Shown one piece after another: positions 14,992-21,803 of a DNA stretch of 57,774 bases (the first letter of the stretch is position 1; each line of letters begins with the position of its first letter). This DNA is from a virus. Both the position numbers and the translations under genes were made by a program. The notes beneath the pieces are model-generated. The model made no database searches, had not been told where the DNA came from, and saw only the letters and a list, made by a program, of their open reading frames with translations. The stretch lies in IMG/VR virus record IMGVR_UViG_3300044972_000988, positions 1-57,774 of that record, one strand, 5' to 3'.

Positions 14992-15129
14992 ATGAAACAT
15001 AAACCGATCGTGCGCGAACGTAACTGCTTCGTTCGTCTTGCACTATTTCGCAAAGCAGGTGCGCATCGCAAGACCAACAAGGCTTTGCGACGAGCACAAA
15101 AACAAGAACCATTGGGGGTGAAACTTTAA
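14992..15129 (+). CDS. Small very basic protein, 45 residues
   Basis: ATG 14992 follows AAAGGAAATT, a good RBS. The product is Arg/Lys-rich (RERNCFVRLALFRKAGAHRKTNKALRRAQK) and looks like an RNA- or DNA-binding peptide. The ORF's last 16 bp, including the stop, are the first 16 nt of tRNA-Lys, the second CDS-tRNA overlap in the locus. Function unknown. Confidence 0.6.
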   Translation: MKHKPIVRERNCFVRLALFRKAGAHRKTNKALRRAQKQEPLGVKL

Positions 15130-15187
15130 GGTGAAGTAACGGACTTTTAATCCGTAAAACAGGGATCGTTCCCCTGCACCCCTACCA
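15114..15187 (+). tRNA. tRNA-Lys (TTT)
   Basis: Acceptor GGGGGTG/CACCCCT, anticodon stem CGGAC/TCCGT region with loop TTTTAA giving TTT, T-arm AGGG-ATCGTTC-CCCT, CCA encoded. Overlaps the small basic ORF by 16 nt. Confidence 0.87.
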
Positions 15188-15275
15188 TATAAAAGCACAT
15201 TACACGGCTACCCTGCGTGGTTGCAGGCTGTTAGTGACGCTTAACAACCAGGGCGCATATAGTGTGCTTTTATAT
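15187..15275 (+). ncRNA. Long nested hairpin RNA after tRNA-Lys
   Basis: A perfect 13-bp outer inverted repeat ATATAAAAGCACA / TGTGCTTTTATAT (15187-15199 and 15263-15275) encloses inner helices CCCTG/CAGGG, GGTTG/CAACC and TGTTA/TAACA. No T-run follows, so it is not a simple terminator. It could be a processing signal or a small RNA. Confidence 0.5.
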
Positions 15276-15305
15276 GGTGTGTAAAACCAGTCAATAAATA
15301 AAATT

Positions 15306-16040
15306 ATGAAAATTAAACTACCCCAAGAACTACATTGGCTCTGCCCCGTTGCAGTGCCTGACCTAATTAGATTAGGTGGAAAAATGGATGGCGGCTACAT
15401 TGTGCCACGTTCAGCAGTGGAACAAGCACAGGGCCTACTAAGTTTTGGTCTAGGTGACGATTTTACATTTGACCAAGACTGGCATGATCTCAAGCCACAG
15501 GATCCAATTCAGATGTATGACGCCAGTGTCACCAGAGATACCATGCGTATCAGCATCAATACGCCTGTTCGTGGACACTTGGATATTCGAGCCATGTACG
15601 ATGAATTCTTTCAAGGTAACGTAAAACATTGGCCAGAGTTCATTGGGCCAGAAAACTTTGCACGAGCACTAGACAGAATGGGCGTAGACCAGGTGTTCAT
15701 CAAGATGGACATTGAAGGTGGTGAATACAGTTTGATTGAAAGTATCGTACAACATCGCGACCGTATTGTGGGCGTTGCAATGGAATGGCACAACTGTGCC
15801 AATCGTAGCAAACAATGGCAACAGGCTGTGGAGCGGTGGCAAGAGCACTATGCCATTGTACACGTACACGGCAACAATCACGTGGGCTATGACACTGATG
15901 GCGTTTTTGGATGTATGGAATTGACACACATTCGCCGAGACTTGGTTCCCGGAAATGACTTGCGTCGCGAGTCTTACATACACGGCTTAGATTATTCTAA
16001 CGTGGCTGGTCTCTCTGATCTTGAATACTACTTCGACTGA
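15306..16040 (+). CDS. FkbM-family SAM-dependent methyltransferase-like protein
   Basis: 244 residues. LIRLGGKMDGGYIVP (residues 20-34) and VFIKMDIEGGEYSLIE (residues 130-145) match FkbM-type class I methyltransferases. The acidic IEGGE motif corresponds to the family's conserved active region. These enzymes O-methylate sugars or other small acceptors using SAM. There is no clear RBS; the ATG lies directly after CAATAAATAAAA. The stop is two bases before tRNA-Met. A sugar-decoration role fits the surrounding glycosyltransferases. Confidence 0.72.
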   Translation: MKIKLPQELHWLCPVAVPDLIRLGGKMDGGYIVPRSAVEQAQGLLSFGLGDDFTFDQDWHDLKPQDPIQMYDASVTRDTMRISINTPVRGHLDIRAMYDEFFQGNVKHWPEFIGPENFARALDRMGVDQVFIKMDIEGGEYSLIESIVQHRDRIVGVAMEWHNCANRSKQWQQAVERWQEHYAIVHVHGNNHVGYDTDGVFGCMELTHIRRDLVPGNDLRRESYIHGLDYSNVAGLSDLEYYFD

Positions 16041-16042
16041 TC

Positions 16043-16117
16043 GGTGATGTAGCATAACGGTAGTGCGCCTCCTTCATACGGAGTCCAGTGGTAGTTCGAT
16101 TCTACTCATCACCACCA
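16043..16117 (+). tRNA. tRNA-Met (CAT), elongator type
   Basis: Acceptor GGTGATG/CATCACC fully paired, anticodon CAT in stem CCTCC/GGAG, T-loop TTCGATT, CCA encoded. It lacks initiator features. A lysidine-modified Ile tRNA cannot be excluded from sequence alone. Confidence 0.88.
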
Positions 16118-16120
16118 CAT

Positions 16121-16194
16121 GCGGGATTAGTTTAATGGTCAAACGAAACCTTGCCAAGGTTTAGTCAGGAGTTCGATTCTCCTATCCCGCTCCA
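16121..16194 (+). tRNA. tRNA-Gly (GCC)
   Basis: Acceptor GCGGGAT/ATCCCGC, anticodon stem AACCT/AGGTT with GCC, T-loop TTCGATT, T73 and CCA encoded. Confidence 0.92.
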
Positions 16195-16205
16195 ACAATT
16201 ATTAC

Positions 16206-16283
16206 TGGGGGTTAGCTTAGTTTGGCCTAAAGCATTGGACTTTGACTCCATGATCACTGGTTCGAATCCAGTACCCTCTGCCA
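16206..16283 (+). tRNA. tRNA-Gln (TTG)
   Basis: Acceptor TGGGGGT with ACCCTCT (weak first pair, as usual in glutamine tRNAs), stem TGGA/TCCA with loop CTTTGAC giving TTG, T-arm CTGG-TTCGAAT-CCAG, G73, CCA encoded. Confidence 0.87.
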
Positions 16284-16285
16284 TT

Positions 16286-16360
16286 CTCGCTTTAGTATAA
16301 TGGATAATACAAAGAGCTTCTACCTCTTGAATGTGAGTTCGATTCTTGCAAGCGAGACCA
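16286..16360 (+). tRNA. tRNA-Arg (TCT)
   Basis: Acceptor CTCGCTT/AAGCGAG, anticodon stem AAGAG/CTCTT with loop CTTCTAC giving TCT, T-loop TTCGATT, CCA encoded. Confidence 0.9.
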
Positions 16361-16365
16361 ATTAC

Positions 16366-16441
16366 GGAGTAGTTAGTGTAAAGGTCAACACCACGGATTG
16401 TGATTCCGTTAATATGGGTTCGATTCCCATACTTCTCCCCA
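16366..16441 (+). tRNA. tRNA-His (GTG)
   Basis: Anticodon GTG in stem CGGAT/ATTCCG region. An extra 5' G (G-1, position 16366) faces C73, the histidine identity feature. T-arm ATGGG-TTCGATT-CCCAT, CCA encoded. Confidence 0.9.
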
Positions 16442-16449
16442 GCATATGA

Positions 16450-16635
16450 TCAATAGTGGTCTTTAAGAGTCTTGATCCAATTGACAGCAGTTTCATGATC
16501 ACTAAAGTAACGCATAATTAGCCGATCATTGAAAATATCATTGACAAAAATATAAGATGTGTTATACTCACTAAGTGACAGATGCACTTGTAGATGTCCA
16601 CTAACTGAAATAAAATCTTGTGTTTGCGTTTGCAT
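16450..16635 (-). CDS. Predicted 61-residue protein on the minus strand
   Basis: Encodes MQTQTQDFISVSGHLQVHL... ending ETAVNWIKTLKDHY. An exact TATAAATA (complement of 16641-16648) lies a few bases before its ATG, the only minus-strand case of this late-promoter-like motif. No domain recognised. It is the sole minus-strand gene inside the tRNA array, and its reality rests mainly on the upstream motif. Confidence 0.5.
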   Translation of the reverse strand: MQTQTQDFISVSGHLQVHLSLSEYNTSYIFVNDIFNDRLIMRYFSDHETAVNWIKTLKDHY

Positions 16636-16686
16636 ACAGATATTTATATCGCAATTTTACCCAAATAAATACCCCAAAGGAAACAA

Positions 16687-16842
16687 ATGAAAACAACATC
16701 AGCATTCAAACTAAGCAAACGTACAAAAACATTGATGGCATTGTTAAAGTTTAAAGATCAACACGATCGCAACGGATTTAAAAGAGCCATGATTGATGCA
16801 CAGGCAACACCTGCATCATTCTCGTCTAAAGAACGCAAGTAA
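16687..16842 (+). CDS. Small basic protein, 51 residues
   Basis: ATG 16687 follows AAAGGAAAC, a good RBS. The product is Lys-rich and probably helical (FKLSKRTKTLMALLKFKDQHDRNGF), ending SSKERK. It ends 6 bp before tRNA-Asn. One of several tiny basic proteins interleaved with the tRNA genes; function unknown. Confidence 0.6.
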   Translation: MKTTSAFKLSKRTKTLMALLKFKDQHDRNGFKRAMIDAQATPASFSSKERK

Positions 16843-16848
16843 GATTAT

Positions 16849-16924
16849 TCCCCAATAGCTCAGTCGGTAGAGTAGCAGACTGTTAATCTGTTGGTCCGTG
16901 GTTCGAGCCCACGTTGGGGAGCCA
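16849..16924 (+). tRNA. tRNA-Asn (GTT)
   Basis: Acceptor TCCCCAA/TTGGGGA, D-arm GCTC..GAG, anticodon GTT in stem AGAC/TCTG, T-arm CGTGG-TTCGAGC-CCACG, G73, CCA encoded. Confidence 0.92.
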
Positions 16925-16940
16925 ATTTAAATAAAAATAA

Positions 16941-18074
16941 ATGAACGCTTTTTACACTGTAAACAACCAACCTTATAACAATGTATATCTTGCTTGGATA
17001 AACTCTACTGAAACTGGGCATCCAGTCAAGTTCTATCTAAACGAAGATCAATACGATAAGGTTGACTGGACTACAGAATCAACTGATTCATTTGATAATT
17101 TAATGGCGTATCGAGCCTTTGAGCTCAGGAACAAATACGAAAAATTAGTGCTATACTACAGTGGTGGGTTTGACAGCCAAACCATTTACAATGTATTTGC
17201 CAAACATAAAATACATCTAGATGAGATAATTGTTGCTGCCTCAGAAGAATTTGCATGGTTCCCTACCAGTGCGTATGAATGGGTAAAAAAGAATCACTGG
17301 GATCCGCATACCGAAATAACGTTGCTGGATGCCCGAGCACCTAACAAACACAATCCATTTGTCAACAGCGAAGACTGGATTTTTAATAGCAAGAGAACAG
17401 AGTTAGTTAGATATTTTAATCTTCCATTTACCACAACAGAAGATGCGGTATACCAAAAGTACAGCGGGCACACTTTCAAATGCATCACAGGGTACGAAAA
17501 ACCCAGACTTGTTTATAGAAACGGTCGATGGTTTAGTAGACAACTGGCAATGGTTTTAGATCAAGGGTTTAATAGGCCACATATCGAAGCGTTCTTTTTA
17601 GATCCAGTGCTGGCTGTCAAACAAAGTCATGTGTTCAAGAACAATGTTAAAAAGTACATTCAACAAAATCAACTAAAGTTACACAATGGCGGGCTGGCTG
17701 AGGCCAATTATAAAAAAACCACCAAAGGATTTGAACAAATGAGTTTAGATTGCGGGCGACACCAGGAATTAAACTATGGAGTGAGTCGATCGCAGAAAAT
17801 GCTAAGTGAACGTTTAGCAGGAATTTCAAATGTAAATCTAACCGGTTCTTGGCAAGACATCGAGACAGCATCACCGGAGAGTAGATTCCTGGTTGAAGAT
17901 CTAAAATCTGGACGACCCGAGGCCGCAAACTTCTTAAAAGGCGTATATAATCTATACAACCAAACAACACTAGTAAATCATTTTAAGCATAACAATCTAT
18001 TTCGAACTAAACGGCAAAATATGTTATATGACTTGCCGTTTATTTGGAGCAAGGAATACGACATTGGATCGTAA
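16941..18074 (+). CDS. PP-loop ATPase (asparagine synthetase/QueC-like nucleotide alpha hydrolase)
   Basis: 377 residues. The PP-loop SGGFDS is at residues 74-79 after a hydrophobic strand (KLVLYY), the signature of enzymes that adenylate a substrate carboxylate or carbonyl (asparagine synthetase, ExsB/QueC, tRNA thiolases). No glutaminase domain precedes it, and the N-terminal 70 residues do not match one. The rest (DLPFIWSKEYD end) is unknown. It sits between tRNA-Asn and the Bug protein; the substrate could be an amino acid, tRNA or small molecule. Confidence 0.7.
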   Translation: MNAFYTVNNQPYNNVYLAWINSTETGHPVKFYLNEDQYDKVDWTTESTDSFDNLMAYRAFELRNKYEKLVLYYSGGFDSQTIYNVFAKHKIHLDEIIVAASEEFAWFPTSAYEWVKKNHWDPHTEITLLDARAPNKHNPFVNSEDWIFNSKRTELVRYFNLPFTTTEDAVYQKYSGHTFKCITGYEKPRLVYRNGRWFSRQLAMVLDQGFNRPHIEAFFLDPVLAVKQSHVFKNNVKKYIQQNQLKLHNGGLAEANYKKTTKGFEQMSLDCGRHQELNYGVSRSQKMLSERLAGISNVNLTGSWQDIETASPESRFLVEDLKSGRPEAANFLKGVYNLYNQTTLVNHFKHNNLFRTKRQNMLYDLPFIWSKEYDIGS

Positions 18075-18095
18075 TTAATTTTAAAGAAAGCAACC

Positions 18096-19031
18096 ATGAA
18101 GAAAATTGTATCAACATTATTAACCGCACTTGTTATAAGTGTCAGCGCCACTGCAATGTCGTTTCCTGAGAAACCTGTACAACTAATTGTTCCCACAGGA
18201 GCAGGCGGCGGACTTGATCTTATCACAAGAACTGTGGCAGAAAAACTAGACGGAATCTGGAAATCTGGCGTTGTAGTAATGAACAAACCCGGCGGAGCCG
18301 CTGCCATAGCGTCTCAACATGTGATGTCGGCCCCTGCAGACGGGCATACAATTTTGTTCTACGCATCAACTGCCTATGCCAGTGCAAAACCATCAACAGG
18401 ATTTGATTACGAACAGCATTTTGAACCAGTGTCACATTTCTATTCTCCACAATGGGTATTGGTTACTAACAGCAAAAGAAACATCAAGAATCTCACTGAG
18501 CTAGCAGAACTAGGCAAACAAAAAGGACTAACATATGGTAGCACTGTAGCAGGAAGTCCTCTTCACATTTACGGATCATTGGCCATAGACAAGATGAAAG
18601 TCAAAGGAATTTTGGTCAACTACAAAAGTATACCTCAGGTAATTGTGGATATTTTAAACAATCAACTTGACTTTGCTGTTATCAGCTACGGTAATATTAA
18701 TCAACACATCACTGCCGGAACACTAAAGCCGCTGTTTGTGTTTGACAACAAGAAGTCAACTGACTTTCCAGATTTGCCTAATTTAACAAGTCCCGGATTC
18801 TCTGACTATCAAAACTTAGTGGCAGGATACAGTTTCTTTATAAGAAAAGACACTCCTCGGGAAGTGCGAGATCAAGTTGTCAAGGACCTGAATCAAGCAA
18901 TCAAACTGGCCATGCCTGAATTGGTTCAAAAACATCTGGTCAGTAAGTCTGGTGACTACAAATTAGATTTGCAAAATATCAAAACCATGGACCGCACGTT
19001 TGAATCATTTGCAACAAAACTCGGTCAATAA
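18096..19031 (+). CDS. Bug/TctC-family periplasmic solute-binding protein
   Basis: 311 residues with a clear signal peptide (KKIVSTLLTALVISVSATA). The mature part has the family layout: FPEKPVQLIVPTGAGGGLDLITRTVAEKL at the start, then NKPGGAAAIASQHVMSAPADGHTI, and a C-terminal FIRKDTPREVRDQVVKDLNQAI. Bug proteins bind carboxylates or other small organics for tripartite tricarboxylate transporters and are massively expanded in Burkholderiales. No membrane subunits (TctA/TctB) are nearby, so it would need a host transporter or act as a sensor or scavenger. An RBS (AAAGAAAG) precedes it. Probable host acquisition. Confidence 0.9.
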   Translation: MKKIVSTLLTALVISVSATAMSFPEKPVQLIVPTGAGGGLDLITRTVAEKLDGIWKSGVVVMNKPGGAAAIASQHVMSAPADGHTILFYASTAYASAKPSTGFDYEQHFEPVSHFYSPQWVLVTNSKRNIKNLTELAELGKQKGLTYGSTVAGSPLHIYGSLAIDKMKVKGILVNYKSIPQVIVDILNNQLDFAVISYGNINQHITAGTLKPLFVFDNKKSTDFPDLPNLTSPGFSDYQNLVAGYSFFIRKDTPREVRDQVVKDLNQAIKLAMPELVQKHLVSKSGDYKLDLQNIKTMDRTFESFATKLGQ

Positions 19032-19042
19032 ATAAAAACAAT

Positions 19043-19127
19043 GCGGATGTGGCGTAATTGGTAGCCGCAACGGTCTTAGAAGCCGTCGCCGAAAGGCGTG
19101 TGAGTTCGAGTCTCACCATCCGCACCA
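19043..19127 (+). tRNA. tRNA-Leu (TAG)
   Basis: Acceptor GCGGATG/CATCCGC, loop CTTAGAA giving TAG, class II variable arm CGCC-GAAA-GGCG, T-arm GTGAG-TTCGAGT-CTCAC, CCA encoded. Confidence 0.92.
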
Positions 19128-19139
19128 AGGTACAATATT

Positions 19140-19640
19140 ATGGAAAAGATAAATCTTGTTAAAGTAAAAAAGTTCATTGAAGAACAAACTCCCGAGACTA
19201 AGATTTATCTTGGGTGTGATTCTGTGCGGCATCGTGTAAACGGTGTTTGGTATGCTGATTATGTGTTGGCAGTTGTGGTGCATATCAATGGTAACAGTGG
19301 GTGCAAACTGTTTGGTGAAGTACATCGTGAACGGGACTTTGATCAAAAAACATCACGTCCAAGTATGCGTCTGATGAATGAAGTTTACAAAGTATCGGAA
19401 CTGTATTTGAAATTGGGCGAAGTATTAGAAAATCGTCATGTTGAAGTACATTTAGATATCAATCCAGACAATAAATATGGGTCAAGTTGTGTAATATCAC
19501 AGGCTGTTGGCTACATTAAAGGAACGTGTAATGTAACTCCATCAGTTAAACCCAATGCATTTGCTGCCAGTTATGCGGCAGATCGGTTTAAAGGATTATC
19601 AACTGCAAGTTATCGTGCCAGAATCAATGAAAAATTCTAG
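19140..19640 (+). CDS. RNase H-like fold protein (YkuK/DUF458-like)
   Basis: 166 residues. The first strand carries IYLGCDSVRHR with a conserved Asp (about residue 26), then YADYVLAVVVH, RERDFD, and a later VEVHLDINPDNKYGSS segment with two acidic residues. This matches the YkuK-type RNase H-like family. A nucleic-acid processing role is possible, and its place next to tRNAs and the tmRNA makes RNA maturation an attractive guess, but catalysis is not shown. Confidence 0.65.
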   Translation: MEKINLVKVKKFIEEQTPETKIYLGCDSVRHRVNGVWYADYVLAVVVHINGNSGCKLFGEVHRERDFDQKTSRPSMRLMNEVYKVSELYLKLGEVLENRHVEVHLDINPDNKYGSSCVISQAVGYIKGTCNVTPSVKPNAFAASYAADRFKGLSTASYRARINEKF

Positions 19641-19663
19641 CACATTTATTAAAGGAAAATATA

Positions 19664-19897
19664 ATGTATAAAACAAAAATACTCGTAGAAGCAGGATACG
19701 TATTAACAGAGGCCGCAAAAAATGTTCTCAAAGAGATAACATGGAGAGAAGGGATTGGTGAGTGGCCAACAGAGATACTACTCGAAAACGGTAATCGAAC
19801 TGTTGAAAGAACATGGCCCACGCTTGAAAGAGCAACTGAATACACAAACTGGGTAGCCACACAACCTGGTGTGTTATCCAGCGAAATTTTGCCATAA
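19664..19897 (+). CDS. Unknown 77-residue protein
   Basis: Starts after AAAGGAAAATATA, a good RBS. The protein has a helix-strand pattern (VLTEAAKNVLKEI, then NRTVERTWPTLERATEYTNWV). No motif recognised; the ending resembles small ABM-like alpha/beta dimers, which is weak evidence. It ends 10 bp before a Ser tRNA. Confidence 0.6.
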   Translation: MYKTKILVEAGYVLTEAAKNVLKEITWREGIGEWPTEILLENGNRTVERTWPTLERATEYTNWVATQPGVLSSEILP

Positions 19898-19907
19898 AAC
19901 AACTGTA

Positions 19908-19997
19908 GGAAGCGTGGCCGAGTGGCCGATGGCACTGGATTACTAACCCAGCAGGGATTAACGTCCCTCGTGAGTTCGAATCTCACCGCTTCCGCCA
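19908..19997 (+). tRNA. tRNA-Ser with anticodon ACT
   Basis: Acceptor GGAAGCG/CGCTTCC with G73 and CCA, D-arm with TGGCCGAGTGG, long variable arm GGGATTAACGTCCC, T-arm GTGAG-TTCGAAT-CTCAC: a standard tRNA-Ser body. The loop TTACTAA gives anticodon ACT, which is very rare in bacteria and phages; GCT would be expected for AGY codons. Confidence 0.85.
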
Positions 19998-20003
19998 ATT
20001 TAT

Positions 20004-20078
20004 CGCGGGGTACGTCAGTGGTAGACCGCCAGGCTCATAACCTGGAAGCCGGAGGTTCGAGTCCTTCCCCCGCAACCA
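20004..20078 (+). tRNA. Initiator-type tRNA-fMet (CAT)
   Basis: Acceptor CGCGGGG with CCCCGCA leaves C1 opposite A72, the unpaired first position that marks initiator tRNAs. Anticodon loop CTCATAA carries CAT, T-arm GGAGG-TTCGAGT-CCTTCC, CCA encoded. The anticodon stem CCAGG/CCTGG lacks the usual three consecutive G:C pairs in GGG/CCC order. Confidence 0.85.
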
Positions 20079-20080
20079 AT

Positions 20081-20088
20081 TATAAATA
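20081..20088 (+). promoter_or_regulatory. TATAAATA motif before the tmRNA
   Basis: Exact match to the T4-type late promoter consensus TATAAATA, directly upstream of the tmRNA acceptor piece. Confidence 0.4.
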
Positions 20089-20089
20089 A

Positions 20090-20431
20090 GTGTTATTGCT
20101 GTATGAAGCCGATAAAAATGGATTCAAGACGCGGGTTCGACTCCCGCCACCTCCACCTAAGTGTATAAGGTATATTTAGGTGGGGGTGACCAGGCTATCG
20201 ATTGGGTCAGAAGTATTGAAGTGGACAGCTCGGGAATGTGAAACCCGTAGGGTTGGGGAAACTCGGCCGAAGAAGCAAAAAACGTAAATGCAAACGTAAA
20301 CAAAACCGTAACTGTTTCTGGTAAGAACGTCAAGTTCTCTGCTCGTACAGCCAAGGAAGCATTGGCAGTCTAAACACTGCCTAGGGTTTTTGGTAATTTA
20401 TCCTCGTAACAGAATTAAATTACCTTTTATT
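20090..20431 (+). ncRNA. ssrA: Circularly permuted two-piece tmRNA
   Basis: The acceptor piece comes first. T-arm GCGGG-TTCGACT-CCCGC lies at 20131-20147 and acceptor strand CACCTCC at 20148-20154, followed by A and CC(T). A 24-nt intervening segment (20158-20181) follows. The coding piece begins GGGGGTGA at 20182, and GGGGGTG pairs with CACCTCC including the G3:U70 alanine pair. GCAAAAAACG...GCAAACG mirrors the canonical resume region. The resume GCA is at 20290-20292 and the tag frame runs to TAA at 20371-20373, inside a GGCAGT/ACTGCC hairpin loop. The tag is 27 residues, starting ANVNKT and ending KEALAV. ACAGC (near 20225) can pair with GCTGT (near 20098) as helix P2. A terminal hairpin (20392-20424) ends the gene. 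Confidence 0.85.
20392..20430 (+). terminator. Hairpin terminator of the tmRNA gene
   Basis: Perfect 9-bp stem GGTAATTTA/TAAATTACC (20392-20400, 20416-20424) followed by TTTTATT. It may also be the 3'-terminal helix of the tmRNA coding piece. Confidence 0.6.
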
Positions 20432-20451
20432 CAAAGACAAAATCCAATGGC

Positions 20452-21771
20452 ATGAACATTCCCTTAGACAATTTGTACCACTGGGTGCAATCAATTATAC
20501 CTGTTCCAACAGCATTTTACAGATTTTATCCTCACGGTAGTAAAGATATTTCTGACCTTAGACCATTGACTGATCTTGATACATTGACTGATCTTGATAC
20601 ATTGACTGCTCTTGACGCCAATGGCGTTGACGGCCTAACATATTTTATTAACATTCCAGTTGTTGCGCACGACCAAGAGCCATTGCATTATGATTTTTAT
20701 ACAAATATTGATCCTGTGTCATTACACATTGCGTTAAACGAACCCACTGTGGCCAAAATAAGCAGTCAAGCGGCAGCTGATAAAAATTTATTGTCAATAC
20801 CATTATTGTGTGGATCTCTTTATGAACAGGCAATTTTACTGCATTCTGAAAAAAATTCTGTTGACTTAGAACAGTATTCTCAAAATAATTTTTTACCAGT
20901 TTATTATTGGTGCCATGCAATTATTGCTCGTGACTGGTATAGATTTGCCGAGATAGATGCTCGGCTAACATCGCAATCTCAAGTTTGTAAAAAATTCCTA
21001 ATATACAATCGTGCCTGGGGCAACACTAGAGAATACAGATTAAAGTTTTTGGAGTTGCTGGTCAAACATGGGTTGCATGAACAAAGTAAAATCAGTATAT
21101 CGAGAATGTCCGAAGGTGATCAAGGATATCATTACCGAGACCACAAATTTAAAAATATAAATTTTGAACTCAAAGATATCACTGTATTAGATCTGCTCAA
21201 GGACAACCAATGTGGTAGCAACGAGAGCGCACTGTACAATCATGATGATTTTAATTCAACTGCAATAAGTGTAGTTTCAGAAACTATATTCGACGACTCA
21301 AGAATTCACCTAACAGAAAAAACACTGAGACCAATTGCCTGCGGACATCCATTTGTGTTGGCAGCAGGCCCGCATAGTTTAGAATATCTAAGAAGTTACG
21401 GATTTAAAACATTTGATCCTTGGATCGACGAAAGTTATGATCAAGAGACAGATAGTTTGCTAAGACTGGAAAAAATTATCAATAGCATGAATAAAATTAA
21501 TTCTCTTGGCGCACCAGAGTTTGATCAATTTTTACTAGAAATTAGACGCATAGCGGATTTTAACAAAAAACATTTTTTTAGCGACATTTTTCAGCAACAG
21601 GTAATTGAAGAATTAAAAACGAATTTTATAGATGCATTTCGACTCGCCAAAAAACCACGTGGCACATTTCGAAGAGCGATACGAAAAAAAATATTAAAAC
21701 AAGATCCGGGATCTAGTAAAAAACTTTATAATTTGCATCGACGACTAATTCAGTGGTTAAGATCTCAATGA
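20452..21771 (+). CDS. Glycosyltransferase-like protein (TEKT type) with an internal micro-repeat
   Basis: 439 residues. The family block IHLTEKTLRPIACGHPFVLAAGPHSLEYLRSYGFKTFDPWIDESYD lies near residues 284-329, and FLIYNRAWGNTREYRLKFLELL (about residue 183) is the second block. An acidic micro-repeat (DLDTLT x2 then ALD, residues about 40-52) comes from an 18-bp DNA duplication at 20564-20599. The C-terminus is strongly basic (KKPRGTFRRAIRKKILK), perhaps for membrane or RNA contact. Expected to glycosylate an unknown acceptor. Confidence 0.72.
   Translation: MNIPLDNLYHWVQSIIPVPTAFYRFYPHGSKDISDLRPLTDLDTLTDLDTLTALDANGVDGLTYFINIPVVAHDQEPLHYDFYTNIDPVSLHIALNEPTVAKISSQAAADKNLLSIPLLCGSLYEQAILLHSEKNSVDLEQYSQNNFLPVYYWCHAIIARDWYRFAEIDARLTSQSQVCKKFLIYNRAWGNTREYRLKFLELLVKHGLHEQSKISISRMSEGDQGYHYRDHKFKNINFELKDITVLDLLKDNQCGSNESALYNHDDFNSTAISVVSETIFDDSRIHLTEKTLRPIACGHPFVLAAGPHSLEYLRSYGFKTFDPWIDESYDQETDSLLRLEKIINSMNKINSLGAPEFDQFLLEIRRIADFNKKHFFSDIFQQQVIEELKTNFIDAFRLAKKPRGTFRRAIRKKILKQDPGSSKKLYNLHRRLIQWLRSQ
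20564..20617 (+). repeat. 18-bp tandem repeat inside a glycosyltransferase-like gene
   Basis: CATTGACTGATCTTGATA occurs twice head to tail (20564-20581, 20582-20599), with a third degenerate copy to 20617. In frame, giving repeated DLDTLT. Confidence 0.85.
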
Positions 21772-21803
21772 GCAAGACCCACGCTTCTGAGCTAGTTTAA
21801 AAT

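Noticed and set aside
20157-20354. 65-codon minus-strand ORF
   Set aside because: Antisense shadow of the tmRNA coding piece.
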